Shown one piece after another: positions 20,413-27,694 of a DNA stretch of 64,000 bases. Source of the DNA: Streptomyces sp. WMMC940. Lineage in GTDB: Bacteria > Actinomycetota > Actinomycetes > Streptomycetales > Streptomycetaceae. Made by a program: the position numbers and the translations under genes. Every line of letters begins with the position of its first letter. Within the stretch, counting starts at the first letter, position 1. Below the pieces are notes generated by a model, which was not told the origin of the DNA, made no database searches, and saw only the letters and a program-made list of their open reading frames with translations. Location: positions 7,304,001-7,368,000 of the forward strand of contig NZ_JAPZBC010000001.1 in the NCBI RefSeq assembly GCF_027460265.1, in the 5' to 3' direction.

Positions 20413-21750
20413 GTGACGACATGGCACGGCAACCCGGAACACATCCACGACGTACTGGGCATCGGCTTCGGACCGTCCAACCTCGCACTCGCCATCGCCG
20501 TCCAGGAGCGCACCGCGAGAACCCCCGGAGATCCGTTCCGCGCTCTCTTCCTCGAACGGCAGACGGGTTTCGGCTGGCACCGGGGCATGCTCATCGACGA
20601 CGCCACCATGCAGGTGTCCTTCCTCAAGGACCTCGTGACCCTGCGCGACCCGACCAGCGACTTCAGCTTCCTCGCCTATCTCCACGAGCGTGGCAGACTC
20701 GTCGACTTCCTCAACCAGAAGTCGCTGTTCCCCCTGCGCATCGAGTTCCACGACTACTTCGAGTGGGCCGCGGCGCGCCTGGCCCACCTCGTCGAGTACT
20801 CCGCCGAGGTCGTGTCGGTCCGGCCCGTGGCCGAGGACGGGGAGGTCCGCTGGTTCGACGTCGTCAGCCGCGACCCCGCGCACCCGAGGCGCACGACCGT
20901 CCGCCGCACCCGCGACATCTGTGTCGCCACCGGCCTCGAACCCCATCTGCCGCCCGGAACCGTGCTGTCCGAACGCGTCTGGCACAACAGCGAGTTACTG
21001 CCCCGCGTCGGTGAACTCCGGCGCTCCGGCGCACCGGTGCGCCGCGCCGTCGTCCTCGGTGCCGGCCAGAGCGCCGCCGAGGCGGTCGACTTCCTCCACC
21101 GGAGCTTCCCCGACGCCGAGATCTGCTCCGTGTTCGCCAAGTACGGCTACACGCCGGCCGACGACAGCCCGTTCGCCAACAGGATCTTCGACCCCGAGGC
21201 GGTCGACGTCTACTACGGCGCGCCCGCCGACGTGAAGCGCTCCTTGTTCGACTACCACCGCAGCACCAACTACTCGGTGGTGGACATGGATCTGATCCAG
21301 TCACTGTCCCGGACGATGTACCAGGAGAAGGTGCGGGGCCGGCGACGGCTGCGCATGATGAACGTCTCCCGCATCCGGGAGGTCGGGACGCACCCGGGCG
21401 GCGTCCGGACGACCGTGGAGTTCCTGCCCACCGGCGAACGCGAGGTGCTGGAGGCGGACCTGCTCGTCCATGCCACCGGATACCGGCCGCGGGGCCTGGG
21501 GGACGACCTCGGGGAGGTCGGCAAACTCTGCCTCAGGGACGAGGAGGACGCCCTCCGGGTCGGCCGCGACCACCGGGTGGAGACCGCGCCCAATGTGACG
21601 GCGGCCGTCTACCTCCAGGGCGGCACGGAGCACACCCACGGTCTCGCGTCGACCCTGCTGTCGACCACCGCGATCCGTGCCGGGGAGATCTGCGGCGCGC
21701 TCTTCGCGCGTCGTGGGGTGAGCGCGCCCGGAAGGGGTTCCGCCGCCTGA
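20413..21750 (+). CDS. L-ornithine N5-monooxygenase (SidA/PvdA/CchB family)
   Basis: This FAD- and NADPH-dependent enzyme hydroxylates the side-chain amino group of ornithine, giving the building block for the hydroxamate groups. The 445-residue protein has the FAD-binding motif GIGFGPSNLALAIA near the N-terminus and the family segment FLKDLVTLRDPTSDFSFLAYL. The NADPH-binding motif is VVLGAGQSAAEAVDFL, and ATGYRP lies in the C-terminal part. The GTG at 20413 is chosen because GGGGGAGG lies ten bases upstream and the protein then starts close to the FAD motif; in-frame GTGs at 20362 and 20383 are alternatives. Codon 195 (20995-20997) is TTA, rare in streptomycetes and read by the bldA tRNA. 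It is divergent from the formyltransferase gene and shares its iron box. Confidence 0.95.
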   Translation: MTTWHGNPEHIHDVLGIGFGPSNLALAIAVQERTARTPGDPFRALFLERQTGFGWHRGMLIDDATMQVSFLKDLVTLRDPTSDFSFLAYLHERGRLVDFLNQKSLFPLRIEFHDYFEWAAARLAHLVEYSAEVVSVRPVAEDGEVRWFDVVSRDPAHPRRTTVRRTRDICVATGLEPHLPPGTVLSERVWHNSELLPRVGELRRSGAPVRRAVVLGAGQSAAEAVDFLHRSFPDAEICSVFAKYGYTPADDSPFANRIFDPEAVDVYYGAPADVKRSLFDYHRSTNYSVVDMDLIQSLSRTMYQEKVRGRRRLRMMNVSRIREVGTHPGGVRTTVEFLPTGEREVLEADLLVHATGYRPRGLGDDLGEVGKLCLRDEEDALRVGRDHRVETAPNVTAAVYLQGGTEHTHGLASTLLSTTAIRAGEICGALFARRGVSAPGRGSAA

Positions 21751-22037
21751 CCGCGCGGGTGCCGGCGGCTCTGCCGCCGTCCGGCGGGCCGGGCGGGGGC
21801 TTTTCGAGGAGGGAGCCGCCGAGTGTGTCTCCGGCCGCGAGTGGAGGGCCTCGGTGAGCCGCGCGTACGGGCTCACCGCGGCCGTTCCGGGCGACGCGGG
21901 GGCCGAACCGCGGGGTCGTCCGTGGTCCGCCACCCGCGGCCCTGGTGCGCCAGGACGGCGGGCGCCGCTCGGCATCCCGAGCCGAGGCGGATGCGGCTAT
22001 CGGAGGGGGAGCCCGCCGCGACGACGTCCGGTTCCGC

Positions 22038-22451
22038 TCACGCGGTCTTCTCCGGGGCGAGTTCCTCGATCAGTCCCTCGACGAGCTTCCTGATCTCGTC
22101 GCGGATCGGGCGTACGGCCTCGACCCCCTGGCCGGCGGGGTCCTCCAGCGTCCAGTCCAGGTAGCGCTTGCCGGGGAAGACGGGGCAGGTGTCGCCGCAG
22201 CCCATGGTGATGCAGACGTCGGACTCCCTGACCGCGTCCACGGTCAGGATCTTCGGCGTCTCGGCGGAGATGTCGACGCCGACCTCGCGCATGGCCTCGA
22301 CCGCGGCGGGGTTGACCCGGTCGGCGGGAGCGGAGCCGGCGGAGCGGACCTCGATACGGTCGCCGGCGAGGTGGGACAGCCACCCGGCGGCCATCTGGGA
22401 GCGGCCGGCGTTGTGGACGCAGACGAACAGGACGGAGGGCTTCTCGGCCAT
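22038..22451 (-). CDS. arsC: Arsenate reductase, low-molecular-weight phosphatase type
   Basis: This enzyme reduces arsenate to arsenite in the cytoplasm. The 137-residue protein has the LMW-PTPase-like loop CVHNAGRSQ with the nucleophilic Cys at residue 11 and the Arg-Ser pair after it. The segment GCGDTCPVFPGK supplies two further cysteines suitable for the thiol relay, followed by the Asp-containing YLDWTLEDPAG. This pattern fits the thioredoxin- or mycothiol-linked ArsC family. The ATG at 22451 is chosen because the protein then begins just before the first beta strand; an upstream extension in the same frame lacks similarity. It is divergent from an arsR gene and shares its operator region. 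No ArsB or Acr3 pump gene is adjacent; the nearby aquaporin may export the arsenite. Confidence 0.92.
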   Translation of the reverse strand: MAEKPSVLFVCVHNAGRSQMAAGWLSHLAGDRIEVRSAGSAPADRVNPAAVEAMREVGVDISAETPKILTVDAVRESDVCITMGCGDTCPVFPGKRYLDWTLEDPAGQGVEAVRPIRDEIRKLVEGLIEELAPEKTA

Positions 22452-22534
22452 CGCGGGTCTCTCTCTTGTCTCGCGTACGGTGTCTTGCCGCGGCACGGTC
22501 CTGCCGCGTCACGCGGGGGCATCAGGCGCGTATG

Positions 22535-22570
22535 ACATCAGCACCTGGTGGCGTCAGCGGCCACTGATGT
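22535..22570. promoter_or_regulatory. Probable ArsR operator in the arsC-arsR divergent promoter
   Basis: An inverted repeat with arms ACATCAG (22535-22541) and CTGATGT (22564-22570) lies between the divergent arsC and arsR starts, 15 bases before arsR. The placement and symmetry are as expected for an ArsR/SmtB-type operator controlling both genes. The assignment to this repressor is inference. Confidence 0.6.
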
Positions 22571-22584
22571 GAAAGTATCACCCC

Positions 22585-22899
22585 ATGATGACGTCAGTCG
22601 ACGCTGACCTGATTCGGGTGCTGGCCGACCCGCTCAGGCTGCGGATCGTGACCCTCCTCGCCCGGGAGACGCTCTGCACCACGCACCTGGTCGAGGAGAC
22701 CGGCGCCAGGCAGACGAACCTCTCCAACCACCTGAAGGTGCTGCGCGAGGCGGGCGTGGTCGAGACGGAGCCGTGCGGGCGCTTCACCTACTACCGGCTG
22801 AAGCCCGACGTCCTCGACTCGCTGGCCGGTCGGTTCGCCGAGCTGGCCAGGACCGCGCACGCCACGGCCGCGGCGAACACCAGGCGTTCCTGCCCCTGA
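22585..22899 (+). CDS. arsR: ArsR/SmtB-family metalloregulator (first copy)
   Basis: This is a small winged-helix repressor (104 residues) of the ArsR/SmtB family, expected to bind the adjacent operator and release it on binding arsenite or a related metalloid. Family signatures are ADPLRLRIVTLLARETLC near residues 14-31, the recognition helix region RQTNLSNHLKVLREAGVV, and the wing GRFTYYRLKPD. A Cys at the end of helix 3 (ETLCTTHL) and others at CGRF and the C-terminus could contribute ligands, but the classical ELCVCDL motif is absent, so its sensor site differs from the second ArsR in this window. Two adjacent ATG codons (22585, 22588) could start it. It lies 41 bases upstream of the aquaporin gene and probably forms an operon with it. 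Confidence 0.9.
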   Translation: MMTSVDADLIRVLADPLRLRIVTLLARETLCTTHLVEETGARQTNLSNHLKVLREAGVVETEPCGRFTYYRLKPDVLDSLAGRFAELARTAHATAAANTRRSCP

Positions 22900-22940
22900 T
22901 CCACCGCGCACCGCGCGACTGCACGCATCGAGGAGTTCTG

Positions 22941-23738
22941 TTGAGCGCCACCGAGGCCGCTTCCGCCCGCCCGGACGATTCCGTCATGGCTCCGGCCGCG
23001 GACCCGCAGCCCGCGCCGGGCGCCACGCCGCCCCGCACCCCCCTCGTCGCCCGGGCGGCCGCCGAACTGGTCGGCACCGCCGCCCTGGTGGCCGTCGTCG
23101 TCGGCTCCGGAATCCAGGCCACCGCACTCACCCGGGACGTCGGCCTCCAGCTCCTGGCCAACTCGCTCGCTACGGTCTTCGGCCTCGGCGTGCTGATCGC
23201 CCTGCTCGGCCCCGTCTCCGGAGCCCACTTCAACCCCGCGGTCACGCTCGCCGAACGGTGGACCGCCCGCCGCGGAGGCGGCGGCGTCACCGCCCGCGAG
23301 GCCGTGGTCTACGTACCGGCCCAGATCGTGGGAGCGGTTGCGGGCGCCATTCTCGCCGACGCCATGTTCGGCGAGCCCTTGGTGAAGTGGTCCACGCACG
23401 AGCGGTCCGCCGGCAACCTGCTGCTCGGCGAGGTCGTGGCCACCGCCGGGCTGATCCTGCTCGTCTTCGGCCTGGCGCGCACCGACCGGCTCCGGTTCGC
23501 TCCCGTCGCGGTCGCCTCCTACATCGGCGCCGCCTACTGGTTCACCTCCTCCACGTCCTTCGCCAACCCGGCGGTGACCATCGGACGTGCCTTCACCGAC
23601 ACCTTCGCGGGAATCGCCCCGTCTTCCGTCCCCGGGTTCATCGCTGCCCAGCTCGCCGGCGCCGTCGTGGGCCTCGCCCTGGTCGCGCTCATCTTCATGC
23701 CCGACCGCCGCACCGCCCAGGCGCAGCCGGCCGTATGA
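22941..23738 (+). CDS. Aquaporin/MIP-family channel, probable arsenite exit channel
   Basis: This is an integral membrane channel of the major intrinsic protein family. About 265 residues with the two diagnostic half-helix motifs HFNPAVT (near residue 97) and FANPAVT (near residue 208) and about six hydrophobic segments. Location in an ars locus with ArsC and ArsR, and no ArsB or Acr3 efflux pump nearby, suggests the AqpS arrangement known from Sinorhizobium, where arsenite made by ArsC leaves through an aquaglyceroporin. The start is uncertain: TTG at 22941 follows AGGAG closely, and an in-frame ATG at 22986 is an alternative. The first 45 residues are Pro/Ala-rich and not membrane-like. Function as an arsenite channel is inferred from context. 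Confidence 0.88.
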   Translation: MSATEAASARPDDSVMAPAADPQPAPGATPPRTPLVARAAAELVGTAALVAVVVGSGIQATALTRDVGLQLLANSLATVFGLGVLIALLGPVSGAHFNPAVTLAERWTARRGGGGVTAREAVVYVPAQIVGAVAGAILADAMFGEPLVKWSTHERSAGNLLLGEVVATAGLILLVFGLARTDRLRFAPVAVASYIGAAYWFTSSTSFANPAVTIGRAFTDTFAGIAPSSVPGFIAAQLAGAVVGLALVALIFMPDRRTAQAQPAV

Positions 23739-24102
23739 CCCGTGCCGGCGCGGAGGTCCCGGTCGTGCCCGTCCGGTGCCGCCGCCGGGTGCCTCGCCGT
23801 CGAGTCGGTCGTTCCCCTCGTCCTCGCCGGGGCCGCGTCGCAGACCGCCACGCGGACCGGGGCGGCGAGGCGGGCGGCGCATCTGGCGCAGGCGGGCGCG
23901 ACGCCGTGGGGGTGGCCGCCGGTGTCGCGACCGCCGGTCCGGGACGGGAACGGCGCGCCGGGCCATCGAGGTCCCGTGGCGGGCCGGGGCCCCGCCGCCG
24001 CCCGGCAGTGGCGCGGCGGCGGCTCTCCACGGCGCCGTCCCCTTCGGTCAGGCGGGTGCGGGACGCCTCGGCCGGCCGGCGGCACGGGATCCCGCCCCGC
24101 GG
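23739..24102. other. Intergenic region without a recognisable gene
   Basis: This stretch separates the convergent aquaporin and second arsR genes. Several open frames cross it on both strands, but they are low-complexity Arg/Pro/Gly-rich translations with no ribosome site or family motif. I see no clear terminator and nothing else I can support. Confidence 0.5.
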
Positions 24103-24486
24103 TCACGCGGCGGGGGCCGCCGCCGTGGCCGTCGTGAGGAGTTTGCCCATGGCCGCAAGGACCGACGGCTCCACGCGGTAGTAGACCCATGTGCCGCGCC
24201 GCTCCGAAGTCAGCAGCCCGGCCTCCTTGAGCTTCTTCAGGTGGTGGGACACCGTCGGCTGGGACACGCCGACATCGGAGATGTCGCACACGCACGCCTC
24301 ACCGCCCTCGTGCGAGGCGACCGAGGAGAACAGCCGCAGCCGGACCGGATCGCCGAGCGCCTTGAACATGCGCGCGGCCGTCTCTGCCTCCTCGGCCGTC
24401 ATCGGCCGCTCGGTCAGAGGGGGGCAGCAGGGTGCGGCACCCTCGTCGGTGGGCTCGACCAGCGGCAACGTCTTGGCGTTCGACAT
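24103..24486 (-). CDS. arsR: ArsR/SmtB-family repressor (second copy, CVC-type sensor)
   Basis: This 127-residue winged-helix regulator has the typical As(III)-sensing pattern ACVCDI in the DNA-binding helix, followed by the recognition segment SQPTVSHHLKKLKEAGLL and the wing RRGTWVYYRVEPS. A CC pair near residue 20 lies in an unusual N-terminal extension. The family binds operator DNA and dissociates when arsenite or an organoarsenical is captured by the cysteines. It is divergent from the flavoprotein monooxygenase gene. A conserved sequence element occurs both just upstream of its own ATG and upstream of that gene, so it probably autoregulates and controls the arsO-arsI pair. The ATG at 24486 overlaps one copy of a 10-base direct repeat, consistent with autorepression. 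Confidence 0.93.
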   Translation of the reverse strand: MSNAKTLPLVEPTDEGAAPCCPPLTERPMTAEEAETAARMFKALGDPVRLRLFSSVASHEGGEACVCDISDVGVSQPTVSHHLKKLKEAGLLTSERRGTWVYYRVEPSVLAAMGKLLTTATAAAPAA

Positions 24487-24513
24487 GCGTCTATGTTGAC
24501 ATGCGTCGAATCA
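24482..24513. promoter_or_regulatory. Operator element upstream of second arsR
   Basis: The 10-mer GACATGCGTC occurs twice as a direct repeat (24482-24491 and 24498-24507, period 16). The 23-base segment 24491-24513 (CTATGTTGAC, then GTCGAATCA) matches 18 of 23 positions of a segment at 24755-24777 in front of the monooxygenase gene. This shared element is the likely target of the second ArsR. One repeat overlaps the arsR start codon. Confidence 0.6.
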
Positions 24514-24754
24514 ATCGCCCAGTGGCAGGTGCGGCCCGCCCCGTCGGCCGCCGTTCCCCGGAGGGCGATCGCTCGCCGGCGCCGCACCGCTCGCCGGTCG
24601 CGCGGACCGGTCTGGCGGACCGGTCTGCGCGGGGGTGCGTGACGGCAGAGCGGGGCGGTCGCGCCGCTCCGATCCCTCGCCGCGCCGACGTGGGTCGTGA
24701 GCGGTGTCGCGGCTCGACCGGCCTGGGCGGACCCCATCCGATATCGATGGCTGT

Positions 24755-24777
24755 CTATATTGACTCATGTCGAATCA
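24755..24777. promoter_or_regulatory. Operator/promoter element upstream of flavoprotein monooxygenase
   Basis: This 23-base segment (CTATATTGAC, then GTCGAATCA) is the second copy of the element found in front of the divergent arsR gene. It lies about 60 bases upstream of the preferred monooxygenase start. TTGAC within it could also be a -35 hexamer. The remaining sequence between the two copies (24514-24754) shows nothing else recognisable. Confidence 0.6.
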
Positions 24778-24835
24778 GATGCCATGCTGGCAGGGCAAGC
24801 CATCGACGGATGTCGAAACAGAATGGGGAGTCATC

Positions 24836-26203
24836 GTGAACGTGCCCACCGCCACCCTGCCCGTCGTGGTGATCGGGGCCGGCCCGATCGGTCTGGCCGC
24901 CGCTGCCCACCTCGTCGAACGCGGTCTGGAGCCCCTCGTCCTGGAGACCGGCCCCAGTGCGGGCAGCGCGGTGCGGGAGTGGAGCCATGTGCGGCTGTTC
25001 TCCACCTGGGCCGAGGTCGTGGATCCCGCCGCCGAGAAGCTCCTGGCCCCCACGGGCTGGGTGAAGCCGGACGGCGCCGGCTACCCGACCGGCGGCGACT
25101 GGGCGCAGCGCTACCTCGAGCCCCTGGCCGACGTCCTCGGTGACAGGGTCCGCTTCGGCGCCCGCGTCACCGGTGTCTCCCGCGTCGGCCGCGACCGCGT
25201 CGTGGACGCCGACCGCGAGCGGCAGCCCTTCACCGTCCACCTCGTCCACGCCGACGGCACCGAGGGGCGGATCACCGCCCGCGCCGTCATCGACGCCTCC
25301 GGTACCTGGACGACCCCCGGGCCCGCCGGCGGAGACGGCCTGCCGGCCCTCGGCGAGCGGGCAGCCGCCGACCGCATCTCCTACCGCGTGCCGGACCTGC
25401 GCGACGACGCCGTACGCGCCCGGTACGCGGGCAGGCGCACCGCCGTCATCGGCTCCGGCGCCTCGGCCTTCACCGCGCTCGCCCAACTCGCGGACCTGGC
25501 CACGGACGCACCGGGCACACACGCGGTGTGGGTCCTGCGGCGCGGCATCTCCGGCTCCACCTTCGGCGGTGGCGAGGCCGATCAGCTCCCCGCCCGCGGC
25601 GCGCTGGGCCTGGCGGCGAAGGCGGCGGTGGACGACGGACACGCCGATGCCGTCACCGGCTTCCGGACCGACGCGATCGAGCGGGACGCCGACGGACGGC
25701 TGGTGCTCGCCGCCGAGGACGGCCGCCGTCTGGACCCGGTCGACGAGGTCATCGTCCTCACCGGCTTCCGCCCCGACCTCACCCTCCTGACCGAGCTGCG
25801 TCTCGGCCTCGACGAGCGCCTCCAGGCCCCGGTCGCGTTGGCACCGCTGATCGACCCGAACGTCCACTCCTGCGGAACCGTCTATCCCCACGGCGTGGGA
25901 GAACTGTCGCACCCGGAGAAGGACGTCCTCCTCGTCGGCATGAAGTCCTATGGTCGCGCCCCGACGTTCCTCGCCATGACCGGCTACGAGCAGGTCCGCT
26001 CCATCGCCGCCGCCCTGGCCGGTGACCACGAGGCCGCCGCCCGCGTCGAACTCACCCTCCCCGAGACCGGCGTCTGCGGCGGAGCCGGCCTGTTCGACGA
26101 GCCCGAAGCCGACCAGGCCGACGGCGGCGGCGCAGGCTGCTGCGCCGTGCCCGGCACCCTCCGGATCGGTGTCGGCGCCCCGGCCGCCTCAGGCGGCTGC
26201 TGA
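24836..26203 (+). CDS. arsO: ArsO-like flavin-dependent monooxygenase
   Basis: This is a pyridine-nucleotide- and FAD-dependent monooxygenase-like flavoprotein (455 residues) of the type often encoded in actinobacterial ars operons. The FAD motif VVVIGAGPIGLAAAAHL begins about residue 9. A second dinucleotide motif TAVIGSGASAFTAL lies near residue 203, and TGFRPD marks the C-terminal FAD contact. The C-terminal 50 residues are Gly-rich and contain isolated cysteines and a CC pair, possibly for metalloid binding. The GTG at 24836 is preferred because GGGGAG precedes it; an ATG at 24767 would overlap the predicted operator. It is followed after 26 bases by the ArsI-like gene. The physiological substrate of ArsO-type proteins is not firmly known to me; a role in organoarsenical metabolism is inference. 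Confidence 0.82.
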   Translation: MNVPTATLPVVVIGAGPIGLAAAAHLVERGLEPLVLETGPSAGSAVREWSHVRLFSTWAEVVDPAAEKLLAPTGWVKPDGAGYPTGGDWAQRYLEPLADVLGDRVRFGARVTGVSRVGRDRVVDADRERQPFTVHLVHADGTEGRITARAVIDASGTWTTPGPAGGDGLPALGERAAADRISYRVPDLRDDAVRARYAGRRTAVIGSGASAFTALAQLADLATDAPGTHAVWVLRRGISGSTFGGGEADQLPARGALGLAAKAAVDDGHADAVTGFRTDAIERDADGRLVLAAEDGRRLDPVDEVIVLTGFRPDLTLLTELRLGLDERLQAPVALAPLIDPNVHSCGTVYPHGVGELSHPEKDVLLVGMKSYGRAPTFLAMTGYEQVRSIAAALAGDHEAAARVELTLPETGVCGGAGLFDEPEADQADGGGAGCCAVPGTLRIGVGAPAASGGC

Positions 26204-26229
26204 CCACCCACTCGAGCAGGAGGCACATC

Positions 26230-26703
26230 ATGTCCCGCCTACAGCTTGCCCTCCGTGTCCCCGACCTCGCCGCGTCGGTCGCGTTCTACACCAGGCTCTT
26301 CGCCACCGAGCCCGCCAAACTCCGCGACGGCTACGCCAACTTCGCCATCGCCGAGCCCCCGCTCAAACTCGTCCTCATCGAGGGGAGCCCGGAGGAGTCG
26401 ACCCGCATGGACCACCTCGGCGTCGAGGTCGACAGCACCGACGCCGTGCACGCCGCCGCCACCCGCCTGGGCGAAGCAGGCCTGGCCATCGAAGAGGAGA
26501 ACGACACCACCTGTTGCCACGCCCTCCAGGACAAGGTCTGGGTCCACGGCCCCGGCCGGGAACCCTGGGAGTTCTACGTCGTCAAGGCCGACGCCGACAC
26601 CCTGACCGAACAGCAGGACAGCACCTGCTGCCCCGGTCCGGGACCCGCACCTTCCCATGCGCACCCCACCCGCACCCCGCGCGATCCTTCCCACCCGATC
26701 TGA
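26230..26703 (+). CDS. arsI: ArsI/CadI-like glyoxalase-fold protein, probable C-As lyase
   Basis: This vicinal-oxygen-chelate protein of 157 residues resembles ArsI, an Fe(II)-dependent dioxygenase that cleaves the carbon-arsenic bond of trivalent organoarsenicals. It starts with the glyoxalase pattern LQLALRVPDLAASVAFYTRLF. A possible metal-ligand His occurs in MDHLGVEV, and the vicinal cysteines of the arsenic-binding site in DTTCCHALQDKVWV, with the last ligand Glu in EPWEFYVV. A second CC pair sits in the tail (STCCPG). The tail after it is Pro-rich and probably disordered. An AGGAGG stands before the ATG. Cadmium-induced CadI is the main alternative name; the ars neighbours favour ArsI. 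Confidence 0.87.
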   Translation: MSRLQLALRVPDLAASVAFYTRLFATEPAKLRDGYANFAIAEPPLKLVLIEGSPEESTRMDHLGVEVDSTDAVHAAATRLGEAGLAIEEENDTTCCHALQDKVWVHGPGREPWEFYVVKADADTLTEQQDSTCCPGPGPAPSHAHPTRTPRDPSHPI

Positions 26704-26722
26704 GGCATCGTCACCTGAGGGT

Positions 26723-26748
26723 CCCGGTGCCGCACTGCGGCGACCGGG
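26723..26748. terminator. Possible terminator after the ars island
   Basis: A hairpin can form from CCCGGT with ACCGGG and CCGC with GCGG, with a small asymmetric internal loop and a three-base apical loop. It begins 20 bases after the arsI stop and would end the arsO-arsI transcript. No T-run follows. Confidence 0.4.
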
Positions 26749-26861
26749 CCACCTGGGGGGCGAATCGACCTTCACGGCTGCTCGGTTCCGCGCGAGGCGG
26801 CCCGCACCTCACCGATGCGCCCGGCAACGACGGACAGCGCACGAACGGGCATGATGTGCGG

Positions 26862-27383
26862 GTGGATGAAGTGGCCATCAGTGACGAAGACCGCCGGCTT
26901 CTCGGCCGCTGGGCCGCCGACTGCGTCGAGCGGGCGCTCCCGCTGTTCGAGGCCCGGGCTCCCGGCGACACCCGACCTCGCGAGGCCGTCGAGGGCATCC
27001 GGGCCTTCGTGCGCGAGGGGAAGCGGACCGGGCGGCTGCGTTCCCTCGCCTGGGCAGCCCACGCGGCCGCACGCGCGGTGGACGACCCCGCTGCCGCAGC
27101 CGCCGCCCGCGCCGCGTGCTACGCGGCGGCGACCCCCTACATCCACCCCCTGGCCACCCCCCACCAGTCGAAGCACGCCCTCGGACCCGCGGTCCATGGG
27201 GCACGGGCCCGCGAGCTCGCGTCGGGCGACGACACCGGGGTCGGCGACGAGGAGCTCCGATGGGCGATCGAGCACGCCCCGGAGGAAGTTCGGGAGCTCC
27301 TGCGACGGATGCCGGCGCGCAGCCCGGGCCGCAGCCGCCTGGACACGCTCTACCACCAACTCGACGCGGCCCTTCGCCGCTGA
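26862..27383 (+). CDS. Imm5-like putative immunity protein
   Basis: This predicted alpha-helical protein of about 173 residues resembles the Imm5-like family of putative polymorphic-toxin immunity proteins. The family-like features are LLGRWAADCVERALPLFE, GDTRPREAVEGIRAFVREGK, and a long Ala-rich helical stretch WAAHAAARAVDDPAAAAAAR. The C-terminal third (EELRWAIEHAPEEVRELLRR) is also helical. No toxin gene is seen next to it, so it may be an orphan or have another role. The start is weakly supported: GTG at 26862 or GTG at 26871; neither has a strong ribosome site. It stands alone between the ars island and the acyltransferase gene. Family assignment rests on sequence pattern only. Confidence 0.65.
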   Translation: MDEVAISDEDRRLLGRWAADCVERALPLFEARAPGDTRPREAVEGIRAFVREGKRTGRLRSLAWAAHAAARAVDDPAAAAAARAACYAAATPYIHPLATPHQSKHALGPAVHGARARELASGDDTGVGDEELRWAIEHAPEEVRELLRRMPARSPGRSRLDTLYHQLDAALRR

Positions 27384-27694
27384 CCGGTTATGTGTGCTCG
27401 GCCGCGATCGCCGGAATCCTCGCGGTGGCGGTACGACTCCCGGTCTCGGCATCCGTCCCGCCCGCGTCGGCTGACCGGGGAGCGCCGCCCCATGGTGGCG
27501 GCGCCGTGATCCGCGCACCGCGCCCGCATGCCCGGCATTGCGATCGAGACCCCGATCCGGGCCCTCGGCCGGCGCCCGTGCCGGCACCACTGGTCTGGGT
27601 ACCCCGCACCGGTGACGGTGAGTACGCGTGCTCATGCCCGCTGGCGTCGCGCGCCCGACGATGAGGACCATCATCGCCGAGACCGGGAGACCAC
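27384..27694. other. Intergenic region
   Basis: The region between the Imm5-like gene and the acyltransferase gene. No convincing coding frame, hairpin or operator was seen. It must carry the acyltransferase promoter, which I cannot place. Confidence 0.5.

Noticed and set aside
23742..24137. Small plus-strand gene after the aquaporin
   Set aside because: Low-complexity translation that runs antisense into the second arsR gene; no support.
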